A DNA stretch of 64,000 bases, taken from contig PPXM03000012.1 in NCBI GenBank assembly GCA_003707065.3, positions 309,927 to 373,926 on the forward strand, written 5' to 3'. Within the stretch, counting starts at the first letter, position 1. The number at the start of each line of letters is the position of its first letter. The translations under genes were made by a program, and so were the position numbers. This document shows positions 21,915 to 31,917 of this stretch, piece by piece. This stretch comes from Trigonopsis variabilis. Lineage: Eukaryota > Ascomycota > Trigonopsidomycetes > Trigonopsidales > Trigonopsidaceae. The notes below the pieces were generated by a model that had not been told where the DNA came from, searched no databases, and saw only the letters and a program-made list of their open reading frames with translations.

Positions 21915-24900
21915 ATGTTTACCAAGTTAAAAACGTTAGGGGCCTCGGACCTGTCCCAATCGTTGAGCAGTGAATTGTTCCAGTTATCAGAGGTAAGCAT
22001 GTCGACAGCCGCGTTTCTGACCTAGAGATTGCTCGGTATGGAGTCCAGGGAACCGCCTTAAGTTTGGCGTTTGATCCGGTTCAAAGCTTACTAGCGCTGG
22101 GAACAGATCTTGGAGTCATCTATATTTATGGCCAGAAAGCAGTTACCTACACTCTACGACTGCCAGTGACCACAGCTGTCCAGCACCTTTTCTTCGTCAA
22201 AGGCTACTATCTTGTCATTGTGACGTCGGATAATCTGATCTATGTTTTCTCTCTCGACGCAAAACAGATAATCTGCGACTACTCCTGCCCTGGAACCGTC
22301 TCATGCTGTGCAGCGGATCCAGCCTTGGACTGGCTGATGCTTGGGCTTTCCAGCGGTAACATTATGATTTTCGACATAAATAGCGGCCACATGTCATTAA
22401 CTAAGGTTCCTAATTTAGCAGCTGGTACTGTTAAGAGCTCTATTGCCTACTCTCCTGTGTTGAGCCTTGCCTATCACCCTCGAGAAGTCTCCATTCTCCT
22501 AGTCACCTATAGAGAGGCAGCATTTATCTACTCCTTTGCCCAGAATGACATCATCGGCGATCCAATAGTTGCTCCTTCGCGAGCGAAAGCAGGTGCTGTC
22601 ACTGTGTGGGGTGCATCGTGGCATCCGAGTGGATCGCATGTGGCTGTAGCATTTTCAGACGGTACGATCGGTTTCTGGGACTCGAAAACAGCGACCTACC
22701 TTGGAAGCATGTCTTTCAGCGATGATAAAAAGATGCAAAACTATTCAAAGCAGCAGCCGATCATTCTGTGTTGGTTTGGAAAGACCTCTCCAGACGATAC
22801 TGGTCTTCTAATTGCAGAGAACTATCAGGCTGCACCTTGGGCTGACGTGCTCTATATCGACATTGGCCCTACTCCTGCTGTCTCAATCACTTCTTATCAA
22901 GCTATGGGCGAATTCTTCACCTCTAAACAAGTCTCCAGTTGCCAGTATTTCCTTCATGAAAGTCCAATCAAGCAGATATTGCCGCTGCCATTAAAAAGCC
23001 CTTACTTCAATGGCGCTTTGACCCCTGCAGGCTTCTGTGTCCTTTTCCAAAACGGGTCTCTTGGTACCGTCAGCAGTCCTCCTGGCCGAGGATTCTATTC
23101 ACCTCAAAGATTTCCTCCCAACCTATCCTGGATTTATTACGAGAACCTGTTTAGCGATGTCATTGCTGCTCCAAGAGACATTTGGCTTAATATGTCGGCC
23201 TTTGTCAGAAAGGCGCCTCCGCTGTTCAAAGGTGGACTCGCTAAGACAAAGCCGCTGCGCAACTTCCAGACGAGGAGCCTTCTATGCAATGGTAACATGG
23301 ACGGTTCTATTCAGATTTGGGATATCTCTCACGGTGACATATCTGATGACTCTGGCGTCTTGGATCTGAGTGTGGGGGCTGCCCTCCAGCGAAACCAGGA
23401 TATCGGGGTTAATCAGCTGTCTCTATCATGTACAGGCGGCGGAATGGTTGTTTCTACTATCAACGATGAGGTAATAATCTTTGGCCTTGGGCTTCCTCCT
23501 CCTCCTCGAATGGACTACTTCGTCGAGTCTCCTATCATCATTCGCAATATCGCCAATCGCAACCCAGGGCCCTCTAAGCCTTTTAGCCCTTTGGCGTTGA
23601 TTGAAAATCCCGCTGGTAAGGTTTCTAAAGTGTGCTTCAGCCACATTGGATTTGTGGCTGTCGGATATACATCGGGATTGATTGTGGTTATAGACGTCAA
23701 GGCACCTCAGAATCTGGTTCTCTTAACCAACCTGAATGGTGAGCAGAAAGGAGGATTTATGAAGAGATCCTCAAAACATAATAGCGATTACGCTACGGCC
23801 TTTGAATTCTCTATAATAGCCCTCGAGGGGGAGAACTACTCTAGTATTCTCTGCCACGTTGGCACTGCGAGTGGCCGACTACATAATTTCAAGCTGTTGC
23901 CTGGCAAAGGAGCTTACGTGGGCCGATTTGTCAGTGATATGCAGGTGTCATCAAACCAAATCGTTTCAATACAACCTATAAATACAGAAAAGGCGATCTC
24001 AGCTATCGCTTATCCTGATGTCTTCTCCAAACTGGGCACTGGAATCCTCATTCCTGGCGCCTTGATATGTACCACGATCTCTTCGGTCAAGATCATCAAA
24101 CTCCCAAAGACTAAATTTTCCCAGGCGTCATTGCCCGGTTCAGAAGGTATTCTATCGTCAGGTTTATGTTATCTTCGAGAAAACGACTCTCTGGCCTTGG
24201 TATGCGTTACGGACTCCAAGCAGATCGTCATCTATTCCGTGCCGAAACTAAAGGTTATCAGCTCGTTAGCAATCACGGCTCCCAATGTTATCAACAGCAA
24301 CTTGGCCCAGAGTATCATAATGCGGACTGGAGACGTCTTGTTGAGGTACTCCCCGCGCGATGGTGCTTTGGTCAACATTTTCGGTAAGGGTGGCACGTTG
24401 ACCTATGAAATGCAAGGCCTATCACTTGAAAATCCCACCATCCAGAAACTGTATGACCCTATGATGGCCTTTCCTCCCCGGCCGACCATCAGCACCGTGC
24501 AGTGGATCAGTGGCCAACAATATACGAGTATTGCCGATTTTGACCTCTTGCTTGGTGGTCCAAACCGCCCCAAAAGCAAGATCAAGGTACTACAGGAAGA
24601 GAATGAACGGATGCAGAGGATCAAAGGGGCTTCTTCGAGCACCAACAGTGGAAATGGTAAAGGATGGGGCTGGGGTTGGGGGAAAGAGCCTCCCAGCTCA
24701 CGAAATATCGCGTCTGGAAGCTCCAAACCCCTCCCTGCGTCCTATCGGGCTAGTCCATACGCATCTGGCCCTCCAGCCAGTCGAAGGGACGACGGATTTT
24801 TCTCCGGTGTCTCTGAAGGATGGAGTGACATGGAAGAGTCGGCGTCAGGATATTTTGACTCCATGGGCAAGTTCATGGATGATCCTCAGAGCTCGTTGGT

Positions 24901-24931
24901 GAAAACATTCTTCAAGACTAAATTTGGTTGA
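21915..24931 (+). CDS. SRO7: Lgl/tomosyn family exocytosis regulator Sro7
   Basis: Lethal-giant-larvae family proteins bind the plasma-membrane t-SNARE Sec9 and Rab Sec4 effectors and promote polarised exocytosis. Exon 1 (21915-21992) reads MFTKLKTLGASDLSQSLSSE; a 35-nt intron follows, whose AG must be the second of two (CTAGAG) to give SEIARYGVQGTALSLAFDP in frame. Exon 2 is 22028-24931; total 993 residues. Many WD40-type blades are visible (for example ALGTDLGVIYIYG, SFSDGTIGFWDSK-like AFSDGTIGFWDS, GNMDGSIQIWD, TSGLIVVID). The C-terminal tail ends SGYFDSMGKFMDDPQSSLVK, consistent with the autoinhibitory tail of the yeast protein. Length matches yeast Sro7 (1033). Confidence 0.93.
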
Positions 24932-25010
24932 ACGGAAAATGTATAGTTATAATACAAGGTGTTTAGGTATGTAAATGACATGGCAGTTGTAGAAGGTCTA
25001 TGGAGCAGCG

Positions 25011-25841
25011 TCACCGGTCTGAGTCTTCTTGGTCTTGGTCTTGGTCCTCGGGAGCTGTTTTGTCGCGACCAGGTTCAATCACGTTGCCCAAGCTGTCATA
25101 CTCGAGATTTTCCTCTTCATCACTGCTGTCGCTTTCTTCGCTCTCTGACAGGTTGGGAAGAGCCCTATTTAGATTGCCCATGGTCCACAAATCATTATCA
25201 TCCAGACTTGCTTTCTTATTCGAGTATTCCTGTTCCAGACTGGCCAAATATTCATCTTGGAGTGCTTTGATTTCGTCACTGTTTTGCGCTTGCGCATACA
25301 GATCAAACAGTTCCTGGTTCAGCTCTAGAAACGTCTCCCCGTAAGAGAAATCTCGGAGTAGTTCGTGGGCCAGTTCACTGTGTCCTGCAATGACAAAGGC
25401 TGCAGCGAGAGCCTCCGCGCAGTTTAGCCTCCAAGGACGGCCATAATTGACGGTGTTTGCAGCGACCAGGTAAGGCAATAGCCGTTCATGGCGGCCTCCT
25501 ATCCGCGAAAAGGGAACTTCATCCAATTTTGCCCACGAACACTCCACAACAGCAGCGCCATGGTCCTCCAGAATAGCTTTATCGCCAGGAGAGACAATCT
25601 CTGTGGCCTTGGGCGTAATCACCAACCCAGAGAACTTCTGTCCGACTCTTAAGTTCTTAATCAGCCCGGCTCTCTCTAATTTCTTTCCACTACACCGCTT
25701 AGGGTCGCAATGTCCAAAATCCTCACTGTTAAGTTGATTCTCCAAGGAAAAACTTACCCACATAGCCACATTGATTCCCAAAGAGCTCTTGGTTCCTTTA
25801 TTATATGATTTGGACCGATTTTGATTTCGAGGTTTGCCCAT
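25011..25841 (-). CDS. TSR3: 18S rRNA aminocarboxypropyltransferase Tsr3
   Basis: Transfers the aminocarboxypropyl group of S-adenosylmethionine onto the hypermodified pseudouridine of 18S rRNA in late cytoplasmic 40S maturation. The frame is open for 276 codons, but the conserved AMW-DxGHCDPKRC block is interrupted by 12 extra residues starting VSFSLENQ. These are exactly a 36-nt GTAAGT...CTTAACAGTGAG intron (25722-25757) with no stop and length divisible by three, so the real exons are 25758-25841 and 25011-25721, giving 264 residues. Other family blocks are CSWAKLDEVPF, RHERLLPYLVAANTVNYGRP, and LNCAEALAAAFVIAGH, then FSYGETFLELNQELFDLY. The C-terminus is acidic. Any frame-based gene finder would miss this intron. 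Confidence 0.94.
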   Translation of the reverse strand: MGKPRNQNRSKSYNKGTKSSLGINVAMWVSFSLENQLNSEDFGHCDPKRCSGKKLERAGLIKNLRVGQKFSGLVITPKATEIVSPGDKAILEDHGAAVVECSWAKLDEVPFSRIGGRHERLLPYLVAANTVNYGRPWRLNCAEALAAAFVIAGHSELAHELLRDFSYGETFLELNQELFDLYAQAQNSDEIKALQDEYLASLEQEYSNKKASLDDNDLWTMGNLNRALPNLSESEESDSSDEEENLEYDSLGNVIEPGRDKTAPEDQDQDQEDSDR

Positions 25842-26264
25842 TGTGAAAGTTTCTGTAACGGTGAGTTCCCAGAGAGCGCTGGACCGTTGTCACTGAAAGT
25901 GTGGGACGAGAAGAGCTAGAAAGGCCAACCGGTAAAGTTACTATTAGCACAAAGGTATACTACAGAGTATTTGTGGATATGCTTTAATGTCCTGCCTATT
26001 AAAGGTGAGCTAATATTCTACGAATCGCGCCTATCGTACTTGGGCAAACATATATAATCTTTGTGTTCTTGTAGGTCACAATAGAATACAAGTCAGCGAT
26101 CAATAGTCTGTAGAGGAAGCGTCTTCATCTCCTCTTCTAGTGAGGACAGACGATAGAGCGAACAAGTCAATACTGGCCAGCGTCGCAACCGACCCAGCCT
26201 CGCTGACTGCCCTAGCAACGATGCCGAGTCAAGATAGTTACAATTGACCTTTAGGCTTATCGCC
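25842..26264. other. Divergent promoter region, TSR3 and GGA
   Basis: About 420 bp between divergent starts. A TATATAAT run lies near 26050. No gene recognised. Confidence 0.5.
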
Positions 26265-28119
26265 ATGAGCCGCCGCCGAGGAGAACCAATGTCTTATAGC
26301 GACCGATTTCGGACAGATGTTCCTGTGACTGCGCCTATCAGCGTGAGCCATTCATCTTCGGATGGGCATTCTCGTCTTGTTCGAATGATTGGTGAGTGGG
26401 GTCTCTCCAGGACTATCATGAGTGGGACTAACTGTTAGAGCGAGCCTGCAATCCATCGAACGTGGAGCCGAATCTGGCGTTAAATCTTGAAATTGCCGAT
26501 TATATCAACAATAAGAAGGGCAACGCGTGAGTGAAATGGCTCCTTTTGTGGTGGTAAGACTGACCTTTCTAGACCCCGGGAAGCGGCCGTAACTATTGTG
26601 AAGTTGATCAATAGCCGGATTCCAGCTACTTCGATTCTAGCTTTGGCGGTTTGTGAGACTCATGGTATCGACTAACCTCGGCAGTTATTGGACATTTGCG
26701 TGAAAAACTGCGGTTATCCGTTTCATCTTCAAATATCACTAAAAGACTTTCTCAACGAATTGGTGCGGAAATTTCCCGAGCGTCCTCCTGCTCGCCCGAC
26801 TCGGACCCAGCTGTTGATTCTGGAGGCTATTGAAGAGTGGAATGAGACTATTTGTAGAACAGCCAAGTATAGGGATGATTTGGGCCATATTCGAGATATG
26901 CACCGCTTATTGTCTTATAAAGGTATGATATTTTGCGGATTGGACTGACTGTTTCTTAGGTTATGTATTTCCAGAGATCTCCAAGGACGACGAGGCGGTA
27001 CTCAATCCTTCCGATCATCTGAAATCCCCCGAAGAGCTGGCTGAAGAAGAGCGTCAGGTCCAGTCTGCCAAGCTTCAGGAACTTATCCGACGGGGAACAC
27101 CTGCCGATCTCCAGGAGGCAAATCGACTCATGAAGGTGATGGCCGGATTTGACCAGTCGCACAAGGTCGATTATCATGCCAAGACCGCCGAAGAGATCGA
27201 GGCAGTGCGAACCAAGGCTACGCTGCTTGACGAAATGCTCCAGAACTTGCGGCCAGGTGACTCTGTATCGGGCGACGATGTCTTTGAGGAGCTCGCTGGG
27301 TCGTTAAAGTCGGCTCTTCCCAAGCTGCAGAAAATCGCAGCCGAAGAGAACGATGACCAGGCTGCGGTACAGGCTATTTTGAGCTTGATAGATAAGATCA
27401 ACGCGACGGTGACCAATTACGATGCTGTCAAAGGTGGCGCTGCTCCCACTGCGGTGCCAAAGACTGGTCTGTCACTGATTGACTTTGACACTGAACCTGA
27501 ATCGTCCCCTGCTTCGGCTGCCACAGACTCTCAACACTCGACTCTTCTCGATCTTCAAAGCTTGTACCTCGACGACTCTGCTCCTCCCGGTCAAATCGCT
27601 CTCTCCTCTGCCACTGGGAAACTCTCTTCACCCGCCCCAGGCTTTGCATCCAATCTATCCTCTCTACCTTCTCACTCTCAGTCATCTTCTCCCGCCCCGG
27701 CTGTTCACAGCGATACTTCCTCGGCTATCGTGCCCAGCGGCCCTAATGCCCGGGTCACTGCCTCTCTGAATATCCTCCAGGCGCTTCTCAAAATCGATGC
27801 TGAAGCTGTTGCTGTCGAATCGCCTGCTCAGCCTCTGGAACTACGTCTCCGCTTTTCCAACATGTCCACGTCAAAAGAAATCACGGGCATTGTATTTCAG
27901 ATGGCAGTGTCCAAGAGCCTCCATCTCCAAATGGGACCTCAGTCAGGACAGTCGCTTGCTCCCAGCACGGTTGATGGTATACACCAGTCCACCTTTATCT
28001 CCAAGTATCCCGTTGGATCTCCCTTAAAGGTACGCTGGCGCGTCGCCTACAACTACGGAGGCGCTCCTATCAACGAAGATGGAGAGTTTGTCCTCCCTGC
28101 TGACTGCACGACTGTCTAG
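26265..28119 (+). CDS. GGA1: GGA clathrin adaptor (VHS-GAT-GAE)
   Basis: Monomeric Arf-dependent clathrin adaptor sorting cargo from the trans-Golgi to endosomes. Exons 26265-26391, 26439-26526, 26573-26648, 26685-26922 and 26960-28119 (introns 47, 46, 36 and 37 nt; one donor is GTTTGT) give 562 residues. The VHS domain spans roughly residues 35-165 (ERACNPSNVEPNLALNLEIA, LLDICVKNCGYPFHLQI). GAT helices follow (LIRRGTPADLQEANRLMKVM to LSLIDKINATVTNY, about 200-330), then a Ser/Pro-rich hinge with acidic DFD and LLDLQSL-type motifs that could bind clathrin. The GAE ear (about 440-562) contains LELRLRFSNMSTSKEITGI and WRVAYNYGG. The ATG at 26265 is the first in frame after a nearby stop; Met9 is an alternative. 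Confidence 0.95.
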
Positions 28120-28361
28120 AGTGTCTGGAGGAGCCGAAAGCCTGTTTTGTATGTAGAAAGACGAGATAAAAGACAACGCGAGGAACGTAGCCATATGGAC
28201 ATGTGTCCACTACAAAGATAACGTTTACCGAGGCCGATTCATGCTCTGTCTTGAGTGCATGTGTCACCGTGCTTGCTCTGGTTGCACAACCATTACAGGG
28301 TGATGTAGCGGTTCGCCTTGTTCTTTACTCCCTTGCACCTTCGTCAGTGACGGTCCACGCG

Positions 28362-30221
28362 ATGTCATTTTCAGTTCCTTCGACGCTGCGAGGCCTAGGC
28401 TCGAAGCCTAACGAGCGGAAGGGGATGAATTGGAACAATAAGCTGCGCGGTGATAAGGAATCGTTGCCGTTATACAAGGACAAGCCGTACGGGGTGAATT
28501 TGAAAGGGCCGAGCATGCAAGATCGGAAAAAGAAAATGATTTTGAAGCGAGTGTTCTTGACATTGATGCTTGGGCTTCTCTTTTATACTTTGTACGGGCT
28601 GGGCTCTAGATACGCTCCCAAGAATGACGTTGATCTGCGGGCTTATTTGAAAGAAAAGATGTCCTCGGGCAAGTACATGTCGGTTAAAGAGAAGCAGGAG
28701 ATGATTCGACAGTCGTTCAGGTACTCCTGGGATGCGTACCGAGTGCACGCCTGGGGTAACGACATCTATCACCCTCTCAGTAAGAGCGCCTCAAATATGT
28801 CGCCCGAAGGGCTGGGGTGGTTTATTGTTGATTCCCTGGATACGCAGATTCTGATGGGCTTTGACCATGACGTTAAGGATTCGAGGGACTGGATTGCAAA
28901 CAATCTGACCTATAATCAGGATCAGGCGGTGAATACGTTTGAGACTACGATTCGAATGCTGGGAGGATTGTTGTCAGCTTACTGGCTTAACGGCGACGAG
29001 CTGTATCTGGAGAAAGCGGTAGATTTGGCTGATCGGTTATCGGGTGCTTTTGACTCTAAAAGCGGTATCCCTTATGCTTCCGTGAATCTAAAGTCCAGGC
29101 AAGGCATCAAGGCCCATGATGTAGGAGGTGCAAGCTCTACTGCTGAGGCAGCTACTCTGCAGCTCGAGTTCAGGTACCTGGCCAAGCTGACCGGCGAGGA
29201 GCTGTACTGGAAGATGGCTGAAAAAGTCATGCAGGTGATTGATAGTAATCACGCTGAAGCTGGACTGGTTCCCATCTATATAAGCCCTGATACTGGTAAG
29301 TTCGTGGGGAATAATATTCGCCTAGGCAGCCGAGGCGACTCTTACTATGAGTACTTGCTCAAGATGTATCTGCAGACTGGCCGAAAGGAGTCCGTTTACA
29401 AGGAGATGTATGACGAGGCCATGGCAGGCGTTCGCAGCCATCTCTTGGGAAAATCGTTTCCTAGCGGGCTAACCTTTATTGGGGAGCGTCCCGAAGGGCT
29501 GAGTAGTAAGAATGCTCTTCATCCTAAAATGGATCATCTGGTTTGTTTTATTGGCGGCAACTTTGTCCTGGGTGCTACCAATGGCACGGCGATCTCGACC
29601 AAGGCCCAGTATGATGCCCTCAGTCCTCGAGCCCAGGCCGACTTTGATCTGGGAAAAGAACTCACGGCCACGTGTCACCAGATGTACTCGCGCATGCCTA
29701 CGGGCCTCTCGCCTGAGATTGTGTATTTCAATATGGGCTCTGAAGATGGAGACAATAACGCAGAAGATCTGATTGTGCATCAGCAAGATGCGCATAATCT
29801 GCAGAGACCAGAGACCGTGGAGAGTCTTTACATTCTGTGGAGGCTGACTGGAGATCCGATCTATCGCGAATGGGGCTGGGAGATCTTCCAGTCGTTTGAG
29901 CAGTACACGTATCTCGAGCCAGAGACCGATGAAGACGGCGACTACATTCCAAACGGATACACGTCTCTACGCAACGTCAAGAGAGTCCCTCCCCCTCCGA
30001 TCGATAACATGGAGTCGTTTTGGCTGGCCGAGACGCTCAAATACCTCTATTTATTGTTTGAGGACGACTATTCTCAACCCAGGCTCAAGAAGCTGGCGAG
30101 TATGCAGGAATTCGTGTTCAACACCGAGGCGCACCCGTTCCCTGTCTTCAATATGGACCCGCTCTTCGAAACAGGATGGGTCAGAACCGGCCCAATGACC
30201 ACCACCTCTACCGTGGTTTGA
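28362..30221 (+). CDS. MNS1: GH47 alpha-1,2-mannosidase, type II membrane protein
   Basis: Trims mannose from N-glycans in the ER/early Golgi. The open frame reaches further upstream, but the start chosen is MSFSVPSTLRGLG, which puts a Lys/Arg-flanked membrane anchor (RVFLTLMLGLLFYTLYGLG) near residue 75 as in type II enzymes; 619 residues, intronless. GH47 blocks: FRYSWDAYRVHAWGNDIYHP, GWFIVDSLDTQILMG, NTFETTIRMLGGLLSAYWL, STAEAATLQLEFRYL, GSRGDSYYEYLLKMYLQ, MDHLVCFIGGNFVLG, LRPETVESLYILWRLTGDP (here QRPETVESL), and MESFWLAETLKYLYLLF ending in FNTEAHPF, with acidic catalytic residues in these blocks. Whether it is the ER mannosidase I or a Golgi relative cannot be settled; the 619 residues and long stem exceed yeast Mns1 (549). 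Confidence 0.93.
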   Translation: MSFSVPSTLRGLGSKPNERKGMNWNNKLRGDKESLPLYKDKPYGVNLKGPSMQDRKKKMILKRVFLTLMLGLLFYTLYGLGSRYAPKNDVDLRAYLKEKMSSGKYMSVKEKQEMIRQSFRYSWDAYRVHAWGNDIYHPLSKSASNMSPEGLGWFIVDSLDTQILMGFDHDVKDSRDWIANNLTYNQDQAVNTFETTIRMLGGLLSAYWLNGDELYLEKAVDLADRLSGAFDSKSGIPYASVNLKSRQGIKAHDVGGASSTAEAATLQLEFRYLAKLTGEELYWKMAEKVMQVIDSNHAEAGLVPIYISPDTGKFVGNNIRLGSRGDSYYEYLLKMYLQTGRKESVYKEMYDEAMAGVRSHLLGKSFPSGLTFIGERPEGLSSKNALHPKMDHLVCFIGGNFVLGATNGTAISTKAQYDALSPRAQADFDLGKELTATCHQMYSRMPTGLSPEIVYFNMGSEDGDNNAEDLIVHQQDAHNLQRPETVESLYILWRLTGDPIYREWGWEIFQSFEQYTYLEPETDEDGDYIPNGYTSLRNVKRVPPPPIDNMESFWLAETLKYLYLLFEDDYSQPRLKKLASMQEFVFNTEAHPFPVFNMDPLFETGWVRTGPMTTTSTVV

Positions 30222-30447
30222 AAATGTACCGCATCTTGTATGGTAGATATGTACCTATTTTGTCAGAGTCACAGTGTAACCCATCGAGCTCAGTGTCGTT
30301 GAACAAGTTGAACGAGTCATTCTTTCAATGTACAGACAAAATCACGAGCTTGTCTCTTTGTGGAAAGACGTGGCTCGCCTGGCGCGCCTTGCTGTGGGAA
30401 GTAGCGACCGTAGCGGTGAGAAATAGAACGAGAGACGTGTTCCTACG

Positions 30448-31350
30448 ATGGCGGGTCGATTTGAAGGCCAGGTCGACAAGGGTCCCAAGCCAGGGACAAG
30501 TGAAGGAATGGATGCCAATGAGAAGTTGCTGGAGCAGTTCTTGACGAACCTGCCTCACGACGACAATGCTGCTAAAATTGGGGTAAGCCAGATCGGGACG
30601 GGACGCAAGCTGACATTTACATAGAAGGATGCTCATATTGATTCAAAGTTCTTTGAGGAGGATCCCATTGGAGGACATTATCTGGTGGAGACTGCAATAG
30701 CGGCCAGTACATCGTTTCCAGTGCTGCGGCATAAGCGGGTCGAGCAATTGAAGAGAGAGATCCAGTCGACCAGTCATTCGCTGAACGCCGCCAGACAGAA
30801 GCTGAAACTGGAGCAGAAGGTGCGATCGGCCGCCCAGATTCTATCCAAGATCCCGTCGGGAGAAGAGTACAACAAGGAAGTGTTTGATGCCCAGCGACGC
30901 ATGACTGAGCTGATGATGGACGTTTATAAACTAAACATGTATAAAATGGAACTGCAAAACCTGCTCTTGGGCCACTATGCCGGAGTGCTGGCCATGGCAC
31001 ATATAAATGGCTCGAGCCACCAGCAGAGCACAGCTGAGAATGACCAAGTGGTCGAGTCTTTACGGCAGGCTCTGGACGAATCCGAGAGTTCGAGAGCAAA
31101 AGATGAGGAGATATGGAAGAGCAAGATCAACACGCTCGAGCAGGAGATGGAGAGAATATTACACGATTTCACGGAGTTGTCACGGAATCAAATCATCAAG
31201 GAAAAGTCATCAATCTCACCCGAAAGCCTTGCGGAGACGCCCAAGATCGAGAGTTGGGTTTACGAAAGCCAGTCATCGAAAAGCATGAGACAGGAATTTG
31301 AATGGTTGCTCAAACAGCTGCAACAAGAGTATACCAAATCGAGCCGGTAA
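30448..31350 (+). CDS. Coiled-coil protein with Uds1 (up-regulated during septation) domain
   Basis: Two exons, 30448-30582 and 30625-31350 (42-nt intron), 286 residues. The central region matches the fungal Uds1 domain: RVEQLKREIQSTSHSLNAAR and QKLKLEQKVRSAAQILSKI, then MDVYKLNMYKMELQNLLLGH and YAGVLAM. The C-terminal half is a long coiled coil (ESLRQALDESESSRAKDEE, INTLEQEMERILHDFTEL). In fission yeast the founding member is induced at septation; a role at the division site is therefore likely but not shown. It lies between the mannosidase and CDC24, all on the plus strand. Confidence 0.8.
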
Positions 31351-31917
31351 AAAGAACTTGTTTGTTTATTCAATGCATATACATCTGTACAAGACGTGAT
31401 AAGATCAAAGACACGACACGCGTTTACGTTTGGAATTGGGAGGTTTCTGGTGTCTCAATGTCCAACACCGCCTCAGACGACATTCCTACTGATGGGCATG
31501 AACAAACAGCACGAACGACGCTTGTTCGAAGCTGCATTTTTCTGGATTCTATTCATAGGAACGCGTCTTTATTTAGGTTCGCGTCGCGACTGCCTGGGGT
31601 GCTCGCGACTTCTAATCACTTTAACAATCACATTTTCCTAATTGGTTTTATTTTGCCCATTACTTTATCACATGTCCTATCTGGGACGGTCGTGTTGCGC
31701 GCGTCTTGCTACTTTATTTTTTTCACCACCGATACACACATGTTACTGCACAATCGATCAGGGAACCGTTGCTACGTTGCACCCGCAGAACACAACCCCT
31801 TTCTTTGTTTATCGACTTACCCCTTGACATCGCAGAGTCTACCACGAGATAGTCTCGGAACATACTGTCTTTTAACGAAAAATAACGACCTTTCTTTATT
31901 TAATTTCTTCCTTATAG
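31351..31917. other. CDC24 upstream region
   Basis: About 570 bp, pyrimidine-rich toward its right end. The sequence just before the CDC24 ATG is TTCCTTATAG, a good splice acceptor, so a 5' UTR intron is possible. A long open frame that overlaps into CDC24 in another phase (31302-31946) has no recognisable content. Confidence 0.5.
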
